From Bacteroidota bacterium (GTDB lineage: Bacteria > Bacteroidota > Bacteroidia > Sphingobacteriales > Sphingobacteriaceae): 64,000 nucleotides of DNA. The DNA lies in assembly GCA_013285685.1 (NCBI GenBank), contig JABDHD010000002.1, positions 28,912-92,911 on the forward strand. The letters run 5' to 3'. The notes under the pieces are model-generated. The model made no database searches, had not been told where the DNA came from, and was given only the letters and a program-made list of their open reading frames with translations. The position numbers and the translations under genes are program-made. Each line of letters begins with the position of its first letter. The stretch's first letter is position 1. Positions 25,134-34,075 of this stretch are shown in pieces.

Positions 25134-25628
25134 ATGAGAAATAACGTTTATATGCTGATCTTCCTGCTGACGGCTTTATTGTATAGTTGCAATCATCATA
25201 AAAACTCCCCTCCGGTTCACGCCGATAGCTACAAGCTTAACCAAAACCCTGAACGCTGTTTCATGGCCTTCTATCAAAAAGACAGCGCTTTTTTAAAATA
25301 CAAAACGGCGCCGGATGGTAAAATCCAGGGCAGGTTAACTATAAAATATGCAGAACCGGAACCAATGGCCGTGGAAAAAGAATTTGATCACGGCGAAATC
25401 GAAGGAAAATTTACAAAAGACACGTTGTTTGCCGACTATATCTTTGCCGATGGCGCCGACAAAACACTATATCGCAACCCACTTGCCCTGTTAAGAAAAG
25501 GTGACAAATTGGTGCTTGGATTTGGGGTCACCATCAACTATTTGGGAAGAACCTGGTTTAGGGACCACCATGCCATCAATTTTAATAATAGCCGCTTTCA
25601 GTTTTCACCGGGCACATGTGATAACTAA
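25134..25628 (+). CDS. Lipoprotein of unknown function
   Basis: The 164-aa product has a lipoprotein signal ending LTALLYSC (Cys19) and then a beta-rich domain (CFMAFYQKDSAFLKYK, GKIQGRLTIKYAEPEP, GEIEGKFTKDTLFADYIFADG). The repeated idea of x-G-x-(F/L)-T strands looks like a small beta-barrel that may bind a ligand. No catalytic motif is visible. It follows the VOC gene closely. Confidence 0.72.
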   Translation: MRNNVYMLIFLLTALLYSCNHHKNSPPVHADSYKLNQNPERCFMAFYQKDSAFLKYKTAPDGKIQGRLTIKYAEPEPMAVEKEFDHGEIEGKFTKDTLFADYIFADGADKTLYRNPLALLRKGDKLVLGFGVTINYLGRTWFRDHHAINFNNSRFQFSPGTCDN

Positions 25629-25684
25629 GCCCAACGCTGATTCAGGCCAGCGAATTCCGGCACACAAGTTGTTGTACTCCTGTT

Positions 25685-25882
25685 ATGCCATCGTCTGTTG
25701 TTTCATCGATGAATTATGATGCGGATACCCATATCTTAAGGGTATTTTTTGTATCAGGCAGCGTTTACGACTACAAAAACGTGCCGCTAAAAGTTTATGA
25801 ACAGATGAAGCAGGCAAGCTCAAAGGGTACTTTTTTAAACCAGGTTATTAAGGCGCGGTTCGGCTTTAAAAAAGTGAAGTAA
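25685..25882 (+). CDS. KTSC domain protein
   Basis: The 65-aa protein is a stand-alone KTSC domain: SSVVSSMNYDADTHILRVFFVSGSVYDYKNVPLKVYEQM followed by SSKGTFLNQVIKARFGFKKV. The domain is otherwise found at the C-terminus of some lysyl-tRNA synthetases and in small phage-like proteins, with likely nucleic-acid binding. It is short but convincing. Confidence 0.87.
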   Translation: MPSSVVSSMNYDADTHILRVFFVSGSVYDYKNVPLKVYEQMKQASSKGTFLNQVIKARFGFKKVK

Positions 25883-25920
25883 GGTCTTTAGTTAAACTCC
25901 CCGCCTCATCCCTTTCACCT

Positions 25921-25956
25921 TTTGCCTTTTACCTTTCACCTCAAACAGTATCTTTG
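25921..25956 (+). promoter_or_regulatory. Promoter of thioesterase gene
   Basis: TTTG (25921-25924) and TATCTTTG (25949-25956) match the Bacteroidota -33/-7 pattern with a 24-nt spacer, at the long edge of the usual range. The ATG at 25972 follows 15 bp later. The upstream stretch is a ccttttg/cctttca 7-nt repeat run (25906-25940), so the -33 box lies inside repeat sequence. Confidence 0.5.
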
Positions 25957-25971
25957 CACAAAATCTGCATA

Positions 25972-26493
25972 ATGAAAGGAAAAACGCCCAAAGAATCACA
26001 CACCGTAATGAATGAGTTGGTATTACCTAACGATACCAACACGCTGCATAATTTAATGGGCGGGCGTTTACTGCATTGGATGGATATTGCGGCAGCCATA
26101 TCGGCACAGAAGCATTGTAACCGCATTGTGGTAACGGCATCGGTGGATAACGTTTCCTTTAAACAGCCCATCAAGCTTGGCGACGTGATCACCATCGAAG
26201 CAAAAGTATCAAGGGCTTTTACTACGTCGCTTGAGGTGCGCCTGGATGTTTGGGCCGAAAATATCCCTACCGGCTCCCGGATAAAAAGCAACGAGGCGTA
26301 TTATACCTTCGTGGCGCTGGACCAAAATGGCCGCACCATCCCTGTTCCGGAGTTAATACCCGAAACCATTGAAGATATGGTTTTATATGATGGCGCGCTG
26401 CGCCGCCGCCAGCTGCGGTTGATCCTGGCGGGAAAGATGAAGCCGGACGATGCAACGGAGTTGAAAGCGCTATTCTTCGACGAAGAAAAATAG
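25972..26493 (+). CDS. Acyl-CoA thioesterase (hotdog fold, YciA/BFIT-like)
   Basis: From the ATG at 25972 the product is 173 aa. It has the hotdog-fold thioesterase block NTLHNLMGGRLLHWMDIAAAI (about 23-43), with Asn/Asp placed as in YciA and cytosolic acyl-CoA hydrolases, then VVTASVDNVSFKQPIKLGDVI and the SNEAYYTFVALD strand. It hydrolyses acyl-CoA to free acid and CoA in the cytoplasm. The extra C-terminal helix (ALRRRQLRLILAGKM) is common in Bacteroidota members. An alternative Met six residues earlier overlaps the promoter and is rejected. Confidence 0.9.
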   Translation: MKGKTPKESHTVMNELVLPNDTNTLHNLMGGRLLHWMDIAAAISAQKHCNRIVVTASVDNVSFKQPIKLGDVITIEAKVSRAFTTSLEVRLDVWAENIPTGSRIKSNEAYYTFVALDQNGRTIPVPELIPETIEDMVLYDGALRRRQLRLILAGKMKPDDATELKALFFDEEK

Positions 26494-26561
26494 TCAATCG
26501 AATCAATGCTGTTACCTGCCCGGCTATAAGCGATAAAAATTGAGAGTTGGCCTTGAGGAAA

Positions 26562-26999
26562 CTACTGCCCTGCTTTCATCACGTTAAACATCCAGCGGAT
26601 GCCGAACCTGTCTTTAGCGCATCCCCAGTAGCCCCAGAATTCATTGCGCATCGGCGCAATTTCCGAGCCGCCTTCTGACAACGCAGCGAAAAATTTGTCA
26701 GCATCGGCATTGCTGTCCGGCTGCAGGCTGATGGTAACGTTATTGCCTTCGATCAGTTTATGCCCCATGCTTTCCAGCATGTCAGTGCCCATGATCACCG
26801 TGCCTGCCAGGATGGGCAGCGAAACGTGCATCACGGCGTTCTTGTCTTTTTCCGACATAGCAGGCGCGCCTTCTGGCGCTGGCATATCGCCCATGCGCAT
26901 TGGCGGCATTAAAAATTCGGTACCAAATACCGTTTTGTAAAAGTTAAAAGCCTCTTCGGTGTTACCCGCAAAATTGAGATAGATTGCTACGCTTGCCAT
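26562..26999 (-). CDS. VOC family protein (PhnB-like)
   Basis: The 145-aa protein is a PhnB-type VOC protein: VAIYLNFAGNTEEAFNFYKTVFG at the start, AVMHVSLPILAGTVIMGTDML, and WGYWGCAKDRFGIRWMFNV at the end. It is paralogous to 19969-20394 but carries a Met/Pro-rich insert (MPPMRMGDMPAPEGAP) after the first helix. Activity is not established for this group. It is monocistronic and convergent with the thioesterase gene. Confidence 0.9.
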   Translation of the reverse strand: MASVAIYLNFAGNTEEAFNFYKTVFGTEFLMPPMRMGDMPAPEGAPAMSEKDKNAVMHVSLPILAGTVIMGTDMLESMGHKLIEGNNVTISLQPDSNADADKFFAALSEGGSEIAPMRNEFWGYWGCAKDRFGIRWMFNVMKAGQ

Positions 27000-27192
27000 G
27001 TTTTTGGTGTTTATTGGTCAGTGAATAAATTATGGTGTTTGTCATTTTTGATTGCGATTCAAATTTATATTCTTCATCCGGGATAAACGCGTGCGGGTGT
27101 GACATTTTTGGGTGGTGATGGTGACAAAAATTCCAACAATGGGTTTATGGAATTTCCCTGAAAAAATCATCTTACCTAAAAAAACTAGCATT

Positions 27193-27525
27193 ATGAAAGC
27201 CATTATTTACCTTTTCGCAATCAGCCTGCTGGCAACGTCGTGCGCCAGCCACAAAAAAGTGGCACAGGCCGGTACAGCGGCCGCAAGTGCTGCAGCCGAC
27301 GGCTCGTCGTTTGAAAAAGCAATTTTTATTAAAGAAACCAGTGAAGGCGCCGGGGTCGACGCGGAATACGCCTGGATACGCGATAAATATCCCGGCTCGA
27401 AGGTGAACGGGCAGGCACTGATTAATCACAACAACAAACCTTACGATGTTATCCATATCACTACGGCCGATGGCAAAAATACGGATGTTTACTTTGACAT
27501 TTCAAATTTTTACGGCAAGTTTTAA
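27193..27525 (+). CDS. Small lipoprotein of unknown function
   Basis: From the ATG at 27193 the product is 110 aa, with a short lipoprotein signal ending LLATSC (Cys17). An Ala-rich linker leads to a compact domain (EKAIFIKETSEGAGVDAEYAWIRDKYPG...YDVIHITTADGKNTDVYFDIS). The domain plan resembles small Bacteroidota lipoproteins of unknown role. The longer frame from 27112 has no signal and is rejected. Confidence 0.75.
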   Translation: MKAIIYLFAISLLATSCASHKKVAQAGTAAASAAADGSSFEKAIFIKETSEGAGVDAEYAWIRDKYPGSKVNGQALINHNNKPYDVIHITTADGKNTDVYFDISNFYGKF

Positions 27526-27527
27526 AT

Positions 27528-27628
27528 GTAGAGACGCGATACTTCGCGTCTGCCACTGACAGGTAGCAAGCTTTCCGGGGCGGCGCTTGATTCTTGGTTT
27601 AAGACGCGATATATCGCGCGTCTCTGCA
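27528..27628. repeat. gagacgcgat inverted repeat element
   Basis: tagagacgcgatacttcgcg at 27530 is answered by gacgcgatatatcgcgcgtc at 27603-27622, giving nested palindromes around a ctgacaggtagcaagct motif that resembles the end of the 72-bp dispersed repeat. It is non-coding, between convergent genes. Confidence 0.6.
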
Positions 27629-27668
27629 AAAAAATCATCCTCTGTTTAAGGCAGTTTTCCGTACGTGC

Positions 27669-28751
27669 TCAGGGTCGCCAATCCGAGGTCTCCACCTTCA
27701 AAATATCCAAAACCCGCTGCTCAGGATTTCCAAAAAAGGACACCCCCGCCGCGCCATTTTTTAAGGCCAACTGTATGCCCTGCCGCAGTTCGTCATCACT
27801 TTTAAAATCGGAAAGATAAAGCCCGGCGTACAGCGGAAATTCACCCGCCAGGAAATGTACCCCCTCGGCAACGGCATCGCCAATCCACGTTACTTTTTCT
27901 TTGTAAAAACCATGATAGATCATCGGGCACACGCCGTCGAGCTTAAAATTGGTCCAGTCCTGCCGGACGTTGCGCCGGGCAACTTCAGGCGTTGGGAAAA
28001 CTGCCGCCGTGATTAGTTTTTTATGCTGATGTGCGATGGCCGACAAACTGTTTACCACCCTGATGATGTTATTGTACCTGAACAAACGCCAGGACAGGCT
28101 TGCTTCAGGATATTCAATATCCGAAAGCTCAATTCCATATTGTGCTTTAAAATTAGCCCGGCAGACTTCGCAATAGCAATAATCATATTGCGGCAGTTCG
28201 CTGGTTTGCACAATACTATATTTGGCCCAAAGGTTAACCGGCAGTACCACGTCGCAATACCGCACGTAGTCCAGGTGGATGCCATCGATATAGTCTTTAT
28301 CTAAAATATCGTTTACCTGCTGCTCCAGGTATTGCTGTACCTCGGGGCGGCTGGGGCATAGCCAGCGGTAATAATTTACATACGGAGGTTTATCTGCGCA
28401 CGAATCACCATTGCGGTTTTTACTGTACCATTCAGGGTGTGTGGTTACCTGTTCAGCCCGGTTAAAGGTCCACATCCAGCGGTGCGCCTCCAACCCCAGG
28501 GCTTTCGCTGCGCGGAAATGCATTTCGCTGTCGGCCTCAAAAAATATCCCGGTAATTCCGGCTGTTTTCCAGGCCGCATAACGGGTCTTCAAATCATCAT
28601 CGGTATCCTTTAGGTTCGGACTAACCCATACCCAATTTTTTAGCTTGTGCCTTTTTTTGCCGGCAGCCGGCGCCATGGCCTTGCTGCCACCTGGCAATTG
28701 CGTCGCCAGGCCAGCCAGTAAGCCGGCTTTTATAAATTCTCTTTTATTCAT
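27669..28751 (-). CDS. Glycoside hydrolase-like (GHL10-type) exported protein
   Basis: The 360-aa protein has an N-terminal export signal (NKREFIKAGLLAGLATQLPGG; Tat-like but without a twin Arg) and a TIM-barrel domain of the GHL10 family. Landmarks are TDDDLKTRYAAWKTAGITGIFFEADS, GIHLDYVRY (about 157-165) and DGVCPMIYHGFYKEKV. GHL10 relatives are thought to act on glycans. Asp/Glu at LDYVRY and FEAD are the candidate acidic residues. It lies 81 bp downstream of the CBM9-like gene on the same strand, and the two probably form a carbohydrate-related pair. Confidence 0.85.
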   Translation of the reverse strand: MNKREFIKAGLLAGLATQLPGGSKAMAPAAGKKRHKLKNWVWVSPNLKDTDDDLKTRYAAWKTAGITGIFFEADSEMHFRAAKALGLEAHRWMWTFNRAEQVTTHPEWYSKNRNGDSCADKPPYVNYYRWLCPSRPEVQQYLEQQVNDILDKDYIDGIHLDYVRYCDVVLPVNLWAKYSIVQTSELPQYDYCYCEVCRANFKAQYGIELSDIEYPEASLSWRLFRYNNIIRVVNSLSAIAHQHKKLITAAVFPTPEVARRNVRQDWTNFKLDGVCPMIYHGFYKEKVTWIGDAVAEGVHFLAGEFPLYAGLYLSDFKSDDELRQGIQLALKNGAAGVSFFGNPEQRVLDILKVETSDWRP

Positions 28752-28832
28752 TTAAAACTAATTCCTGTTTTGCCAGACTTACGAAGTCTCAAAGACTTCG
28801 TAAGTCTTCGATTTCTTTTGTGGCCCCATTAA

Positions 28833-29957
28833 CTATTTCAATCGGCCTACCAGGCCCTCCTGGTTAATGCTCCAGGTAATATTGTCGCTTTCGTCAGTTA
28901 TCAGCGCCATAAACTGGTGTTTGGTGGCTTCAATTTTAAGCGTATTAACATGGCCGTTTATCGTGACGGTACTGTTCAGTCCAAGTTTTTCACACGACTC
29001 CTCATAGCCATCATGCTCATTTTTCCAGCGTTCTTCCTGGTAGTAAATCAGCCATAAATATCGCTTTTGTTCCTCCGCATAGGGTAAGGCGAACGTCTTT
29101 TTTACTGTAACATCTTTGTTAAATGCCAAATAACCCCATCGTTCAGGGTAATGCATATTTATCACACCCTGCGGCGACCATACCCAATTATGCTCGGGCA
29201 CGTTATGCCCGGCGCCATCCTTCAGTTTCACGTACTTTCCGTTTTCGGTTTTAGTATCCCATTCCACCCGCGAAAAATTGATGCGCCATAAAGTGCCGTC
29301 AACGGGCACCTGCACATTGTTGCCGATGCTGATCGCCCTGAATGGAATTGCAATTTCGATTGTCCAGCCTTTATCAGTATCCGAAGGGTCATTCAGCGTA
29401 CCCTGTACCTTCACCGCCGACCGCAGGCCCTCCGCGTTCCAGTTGATCATTGCGTTACCGCCATTGCGGTATGGTTTGTTTAAAAACAAGTCGAAAACGG
29501 TGTTGAGGGCGTTAAACTCCAGTTCGAAATACTGATGTGTGGTATTGTTTGGGTCGACAAAAACTTCGAAATCATTATCGTGAAATACCACCTCATCATG
29601 CCGTTTCAGGTACGCCCAAACATTCGGGTCGCTGATCTCAGCAGCAATATACAGGCAGCTGTCATCCCAAAGCATTTTGGCCCGGGTACGCAGCGGCGGG
29701 TTTGGTTTTAGGTCCCCTTCAATATCGCGAAAATCATCGGTCCATGAGGCCTGCTGCCAAACAGCATCGCTGATATCGCCGTCAATAACCGGCGCGGTAT
29801 GAGTATAATTGGCAATGTATGATTTCGGTTGTGTAAATAAATTGGCAAAGTTATTAAAGGGTGATTGCGCTTCTGATTGATGCGGTGCGCAAAAGAACAG
29901 CGTGATCCAACCGGAACATATCGCCATTTGTATTCCTTTAAAACCCCGGTATTTCAT
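28833..29957 (-). CDS. CBM9-like carbohydrate-binding exported protein
   Basis: From the ATG at 29957 the product is 374 aa with a signal ending near SEAQ. The main domain is CBM9-like: HTAPVIDGDISDAVWQQASW, RTRAKMLWDDSCLYIAAEISD, HDNDFEVFVDPNNTTHQYFELEFNALNTVFD and DKGWTIEIAIPF. About 90 extra residues at the C-terminus (YLWLIYYQEERWKNEHDGY...) are shared by CBM9-like proteins encoded beside GHL10 genes. It probably binds or presents a glycan at the cell surface or periplasm. A nine-residue upstream extension is possible. Confidence 0.88.
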   Translation of the reverse strand: MKYRGFKGIQMAICSGWITLFFCAPHQSEAQSPFNNFANLFTQPKSYIANYTHTAPVIDGDISDAVWQQASWTDDFRDIEGDLKPNPPLRTRAKMLWDDSCLYIAAEISDPNVWAYLKRHDEVVFHDNDFEVFVDPNNTTHQYFELEFNALNTVFDLFLNKPYRNGGNAMINWNAEGLRSAVKVQGTLNDPSDTDKGWTIEIAIPFRAISIGNNVQVPVDGTLWRINFSRVEWDTKTENGKYVKLKDGAGHNVPEHNWVWSPQGVINMHYPERWGYLAFNKDVTVKKTFALPYAEEQKRYLWLIYYQEERWKNEHDGYEESCEKLGLNSTVTINGHVNTLKIEATKHQFMALITDESDNITWSINQEGLVGRLK

Positions 29958-30041
29958 CAATTGCTTTGGCTGTTTGCAATGCAAAGAACGGGTTTTTTGT
30001 ATTGATTTTTTAAAGGCGGCCTTAACAAATATCTTTATAAA

Positions 30042-30953
30042 TTGCCCTTCAGAAGTTTGCCGGTGAAATACCTTTTGACATATGGTTTAGCAGTGATGAT
30101 CCTGGCGCCGGGCGGGCGGGCGGTAACCCCTAATCCAAAAAACAAAAACATCAAAGCAATTTTATCTGTCGCTAAAAAACGAATCACAAATATTATTTCG
30201 CTGAACTGCGATACGCTCGCCATTCCCGATGACACCATACCCGACGTTATCATTCCTGCCGGCACAATACAGGTTTTGACAAATCATCCCGGGCAGTTCA
30301 ACAACGGCATAAAAACATTGGGGTGCGGCAGTTATAACCAACAGACTTTTGTTGGCCCCAAAAGTGCAAAGCTGCAATGGAAGGGCTTATTTGAATCGAA
30401 AACGCGGTTCTATATCAGCAATACAAAGCTACGGCTGAAACGGGATCATTCAGAACTGGATGAAGATAAAAACCAAAAGACAGGTTGGCTGGTTAATTGT
30501 GATAATAAAGACACCAATATAATTTTAATAAACGGCGCTAAAGATGTAGCAAACGGGCCGGTAAAAAAGGCTTTGCTATCAACAAGATTGTATTATGCGG
30601 GCCAAAAGCTTGAATTTAAATACTATGGGGTTAAATACACCCTGTATACCACGGGCTTTAAAAAAAACGGGAGGATTTTTAATTACAAGCTTTTTTTACT
30701 GGCGAAAGTAAGGGACGGCTATTTTAACCAGTTGCTTGCGTCGCTTCCGCCGGATGTATCGTTTGGCGGCGGGGGTGATATGTCGACCAAAGTAGAAATA
30801 GAATTCGCCGGAGATATGGACGGTGACAAAATCCCTGATTTTATTATTTCTGAATCGGGATACGCATTTGGGTTTTCTTATTTGTACTTGTCACGGGCCG
30901 CCGGCAAAAACGCAATATTAAAGGAGGTTTCATTTTATGGGGATACCGATTAA
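30042..30953 (+). CDS. Exported protein of unknown function with VCBS/EF-like loop
   Basis: The frame gives up to 303 aa from a TTG at 30042. A GTG at 30063 is the alternative, giving a cleaner signal (KYLLTYGLAVMILAPGGRA). The body is beta-rich and not recognised. Near the C-terminus, GDMDGDKIPDFIIS (about 265-278) is an Asp-rich Ca-binding loop as in FG-GAP/VCBS and dockerin-type proteins. The stop overlaps the start of the next gene, and a strong AAGGAGGT inside its last codons serves that gene. A TATCTTTA box at 30030-30037 may be its promoter. Confidence 0.7.
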   Translation: MPFRSLPVKYLLTYGLAVMILAPGGRAVTPNPKNKNIKAILSVAKKRITNIISLNCDTLAIPDDTIPDVIIPAGTIQVLTNHPGQFNNGIKTLGCGSYNQQTFVGPKSAKLQWKGLFESKTRFYISNTKLRLKRDHSELDEDKNQKTGWLVNCDNKDTNIILINGAKDVANGPVKKALLSTRLYYAGQKLEFKYYGVKYTLYTTGFKKNGRIFNYKLFLLAKVRDGYFNQLLASLPPDVSFGGGGDMSTKVEIEFAGDMDGDKIPDFIISESGYAFGFSYLYLSRAAGKNAILKEVSFYGDTD

Positions 30954-31863
30954 TTTATTTGGTAAGATGAGACATCCGGAAATAAACACAGCACGTAAAA
31001 GTAAAGCCGTGATGTTAACAGTATTTATTTTAACGCTTATTTTACTTGCATTTGGTGCATTTGCGGCTTATGCGCAAAGCAAAAACACCGAAAAGCCATT
31101 TGTGCTGGGTAAAATTATCACCATGCACTCGAGTGAACTGAACGAAGACCGCATACTCAATATTTACTTGCCGGATGGCTACGATCCGGACGATACTGCC
31201 CGTTACCCGGTGATTTACCTGTTGGATGGCGGCGCCGACGAAGATTTTATTCATATCGTAGGCCTGGTGCAGTTTAACAGCTTTGAGTGGATAAACCGAT
31301 TGCCAAAAACCATTGTTGTAGGCATTGCCAATGTTGACCGCAGGCGCGATTTTACCTACCCCACTACGCTGCCTGAGGATAAAGCCGCCTACCCTACCAG
31401 CGGCCATTCCGATAAATTCATAGCCTTTTTAGGGAAAGAACTAATTCCCTTTATCGACAAAAAATACAAAACAACCGCCGCTAAAACCATTATTGGCGAA
31501 TCGCTCGGCGGTGTCTTGGTTACTGAAATAGTATTAAAGCGGCCATCGCTCTTTACGCAATATATTATTGTAAGCCCAAGTTTATGGTGGGATAACGGAT
31601 CACTGCTAAAACTCAACCAGGTAAGCCCAGCAGCACCCATCAAGGTGTATGTCGGCGTTGGTAAGGAAGGCGTTTGGCCAGCGAAGGTGCCACATGTAAT
31701 GGAAGATGACGCCAGGCTGCTTGCCGATAAGTTGAAATCATCAGAAAACAAACAGGTGGAGGTTTTTTTTGACTACCTGCCGAAGGAAAATCATGCCACA
31801 ATAAGCCACCAGGCGGTCTTTAATGCATTCCGGTTGTTGTACCCGGGTAAAGAATCGCAATGA
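30937..31863 (+). CDS. Alpha/beta hydrolase, esterase D/BesA-like
   Basis: The 308-aa protein has an N-terminal membrane or signal segment (about 26-47, ending AAYAQ) and an esterase domain: ILNIYLPDGYDPDD, VIYLLDGGADEDF, nucleophile Ser189 in GESLGG, and a catalytic His probably in KENHATI. The family covers ferric-siderophore and acetyl-ester hydrolases. The ATG overlaps the previous gene by 17 bp and is preceded at 9 nt by AAGGAGGT, a canonical Shine-Dalgarno that is unusual for this phylum. Coupled translation is likely. Downstream ATGs at 30967 or 31012 would give a shorter N-terminus. Confidence 0.85.
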   Translation: MGIPINLFGKMRHPEINTARKSKAVMLTVFILTLILLAFGAFAAYAQSKNTEKPFVLGKIITMHSSELNEDRILNIYLPDGYDPDDTARYPVIYLLDGGADEDFIHIVGLVQFNSFEWINRLPKTIVVGIANVDRRRDFTYPTTLPEDKAAYPTSGHSDKFIAFLGKELIPFIDKKYKTTAAKTIIGESLGGVLVTEIVLKRPSLFTQYIIVSPSLWWDNGSLLKLNQVSPAAPIKVYVGVGKEGVWPAKVPHVMEDDARLLADKLKSSENKQVEVFFDYLPKENHATISHQAVFNAFRLLYPGKESQ

Positions 31864-31922
31864 TTTTTTTGAAAAGACCAGATTTGACTTTCGACTCAAG
31901 ACTTTAGACTTAAGACTTGGCT

Positions 31923-32327
31923 CTACCGGCTCATCTCCAGTATCTTATCAAACTCCGCAGGCTTAACCGCGCTTACCGATAAACGGCCCAGGCGCACCAG
32001 TTCCAAATCCTTTAAAAAAGGTTCGGCCTTCACCTGTGCCAGTGTTACCGGGTTTTTCAGCGGCTCAACCGGCGAAAGTTCTACCACTACCCAGTTGGTA
32101 TCATCGGTGGTCGGGTCCTGGTAAGCCTCTTTTACTACCTTGGCAATGCCGACGATCTCTTTGCCCTCATTGCTATGGTAAAAAAACACCAGGTCGCCTT
32201 CCTTCATGGCGCGCATGTTGTTGCGGGCGGCGTAATTGCGTACGCCATCCCAAAAGGTGCGGCCATCTTTATTAAATTTTTCCCAGCTATATTTTTCGGG
32301 TTCTGATTTTACGAGCCAATATTGCAT
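31923..32327 (-). CDS. EVE domain protein
   Basis: The 134-aa protein is a complete EVE domain (relative of the PUA/YTH fold): MQYWLVKSEPEKYSWEKF, FWDGVRNYAARNNMRAMKEGDLVFFYHSN and IVGIAKVVKEAYQDPT. The aromatic cage residues expected for reading a modified base are present (Trp4, Trp26, Tyr/Phe of FFYHS). EVE proteins bind modified cytosine or adenine in DNA or RNA and often occur near restriction or stress genes. Here it is alone. It is close to the conserved housekeeping form found in most Bacteroidota. Confidence 0.92.
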   Translation of the reverse strand: MQYWLVKSEPEKYSWEKFNKDGRTFWDGVRNYAARNNMRAMKEGDLVFFYHSNEGKEIVGIAKVVKEAYQDPTTDDTNWVVVELSPVEPLKNPVTLAQVKAEPFLKDLELVRLGRLSVSAVKPAEFDKILEMSR

Positions 32328-32460
32328 AATCGTAGGTTTTTGCCAAAGGTAAAGATTTTGGAAGAATTGATTAGCCGTCAGAATTAGATGAGCTGAATAT
32401 TTTGTTTAAATTAACGGTTAATATATTTTTATCATCTCAATCTCTATTAGCCACCATCTA

Positions 32461-32922
32461 ATGGCAAAACCCGCCAAAAGCACAATGAAGGTCCTGCGCT
32501 GGATATTCGGCATACCGCTGGCTTTTGCCATTACCGTTGGTGAGTTGATGCTGATTTCCCGGCAAGGCAGCCTGGAGCTATATTTTCACAATTACTATAT
32601 GTACATGGCGGTTACCGAGTTCGAAATTGCCTTCTCATTTGCCCTACCCATATTTTTAAGCAGCCTGTTTGCGCCCAGCCCAAAAAAATATGCGGCGTTG
32701 ATCGGTGTAGTCATCGTGACGGCTTTTATCGTTGTGGTGTTATATTACATTTTCATCTCTTCGCCCCAGGACTTCTTTAATTCGTTCACAGTTAACAATA
32801 TCGCTGCCTATATAGGATTCTTTGCCGGCGGGTCTATCGGTTTCGGCATCAGTTATGCCGTTTTCAAAAACAAAGGCTGGAACCGCGAATCAGTAGTGCC
32901 GGAAATTCAGGAAGAATATTAA
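32461..32922 (+). CDS. Four-TM membrane protein, tandem paralogue 1
   Basis: The 153-aa protein has four hydrophobic segments (about 13-30, 50-68, 76-97 and 115-134) and a basic end (NKGWNRES). It shares a clear plan with the next gene: KVLRWIFGIPLAFA, PSPKKYAALI, GPSIGF/GGSIGFGISY and FKNKGW. No family name could be assigned. The ATG follows directly on an AT-rich stretch. Confidence 0.7.
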   Translation: MAKPAKSTMKVLRWIFGIPLAFAITVGELMLISRQGSLELYFHNYYMYMAVTEFEIAFSFALPIFLSSLFAPSPKKYAALIGVVIVTAFIVVVLYYIFISSPQDFFNSFTVNNIAAYIGFFAGGSIGFGISYAVFKNKGWNRESVVPEIQEEY

Positions 32923-32965
32923 ATTCGATTTTACAACCAAAGCACGCTATTCAGAATAATAACCC

Positions 32966-33424
32966 ATGCCAAAACCTGCCGGAAAAACGATGAATGTATT
33001 GCGCTGGATATTTGGCATACCGCTGGCATTTGCGGTGGCGTTCGGGTTGCTTTACGTTTTGGTTACCTTTGATACCGACCCGCCCGGTTATAGCTTTTCA
33101 TTCTCTTTCGCTTTCCGCGTCTTCGAGATTATTATCATTTTCAGCGTTCCGGTTTTTTTGAGCTGCCTGTTTACGCCAAGCCCCAAAAAGTACGCAGCGT
33201 TAATTTCGGTGTCACTTATTACGTTGGCCATCGTTGCTCTCTTTATCTATCTGTTTATCGCCAATCCTCCAAATCATTCCGCGGAACAGGCTGTTTCTGT
33301 ATTAGGCAAGTATATGATCCTTATCGCCGGTCCATCCATCGGATTTGCTGTCAGTTACAATGTTTTTAAAAATAAAGGTTGGGAAAAGAAATCAAAGGAT
33401 TTCGATATGGACGAGTTTGATTGA
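32966..33424 (+). CDS. Four-TM membrane protein, tandem paralogue 2
   Basis: The 152-aa protein is a diverged tandem duplicate of the preceding gene, 43 bp downstream: same NVLRWIFGIPLAFAV start, SCLFTPSPKKYAALISV, IGFAVSYNVFKNKGW end, with an acidic tail (DFDMDEFD). The conservation of PSPKKYAALI in the cytoplasmic loop suggests it matters functionally. Role unknown. Confidence 0.7.
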   Translation: MPKPAGKTMNVLRWIFGIPLAFAVAFGLLYVLVTFDTDPPGYSFSFSFAFRVFEIIIIFSVPVFLSCLFTPSPKKYAALISVSLITLAIVALFIYLFIANPPNHSAEQAVSVLGKYMILIAGPSIGFAVSYNVFKNKGWEKKSKDFDMDEFD

Positions 33425-33462
33425 TCCTGTAACGCCACGCCTTTGGAATTGATTGACGTTTA

Positions 33463-33924
33463 TTACATGGTGTAACTCGTAATGAATTGCCCTTCGGTAA
33501 TTTGCCGTGAAACATTCAGCGAATCAACGCCAGTGAATTGAAATGTACCCTCAATTACAGCAGGAGTAAATTCAGTTATTATAACACTTCCTGATATGCT
33601 TACATAACTATCCGGCCCATTAGCGCCGGTTTGAAAAGATAGTGATGCGTTACCACCCGATAAATCAAATGTGCCAACATGCACATCGGTAAGGACCAAA
33701 TTCACATACGAGTAGCTGCCGAATGCGCCCCCAATCGACATAGTGTTTTGTATTTTATTGTAAACAGCGTTGGCAACTGTACTGGTATAAAGGTATCCGC
33801 CGAACTTCAATGAGATATTTGTTGCAGTAATTTGAGGATCAGAGATGGCATTATTTTTTAGACAGGAATTGAACAATAATAGACATGCCACAAGCGTCAA
33901 CAATGTGCAGCTTTTCTGTTTCAT
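33463..33924 (-). CDS. DUF6252-like lipoprotein
   Basis: The 153-aa lipoprotein (signal ending LLLFNSC, Cys21) has a beta-rich domain with NISLKFGGYLYTS, VGTFDLSGGNASLSF, SVIITEFTPAVIEGTFQFTG and the final ITEGQFITSYTM. This fits the DUF6252 pattern and is paralogous to 15868-16323. Probably periplasmic or surface-exposed; function unknown. Confidence 0.78.
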   Translation of the reverse strand: MKQKSCTLLTLVACLLLFNSCLKNNAISDPQITATNISLKFGGYLYTSTVANAVYNKIQNTMSIGGAFGSYSYVNLVLTDVHVGTFDLSGGNASLSFQTGANGPDSYVSISGSVIITEFTPAVIEGTFQFTGVDSLNVSRQITEGQFITSYTM

Positions 33925-34075
33925 TTTGAAAACAATTGAGATGCAATATGCTAACTATAACGTGTATCAAATAGGTGAAACAAACCAAACTGCGGTGAAA
34001 AATTATTTTCAATTTTCCGAAAACGGGGCGTTGTACAAACCGGCAATCTTCAACTATCTGTACGTTTTCATATCC

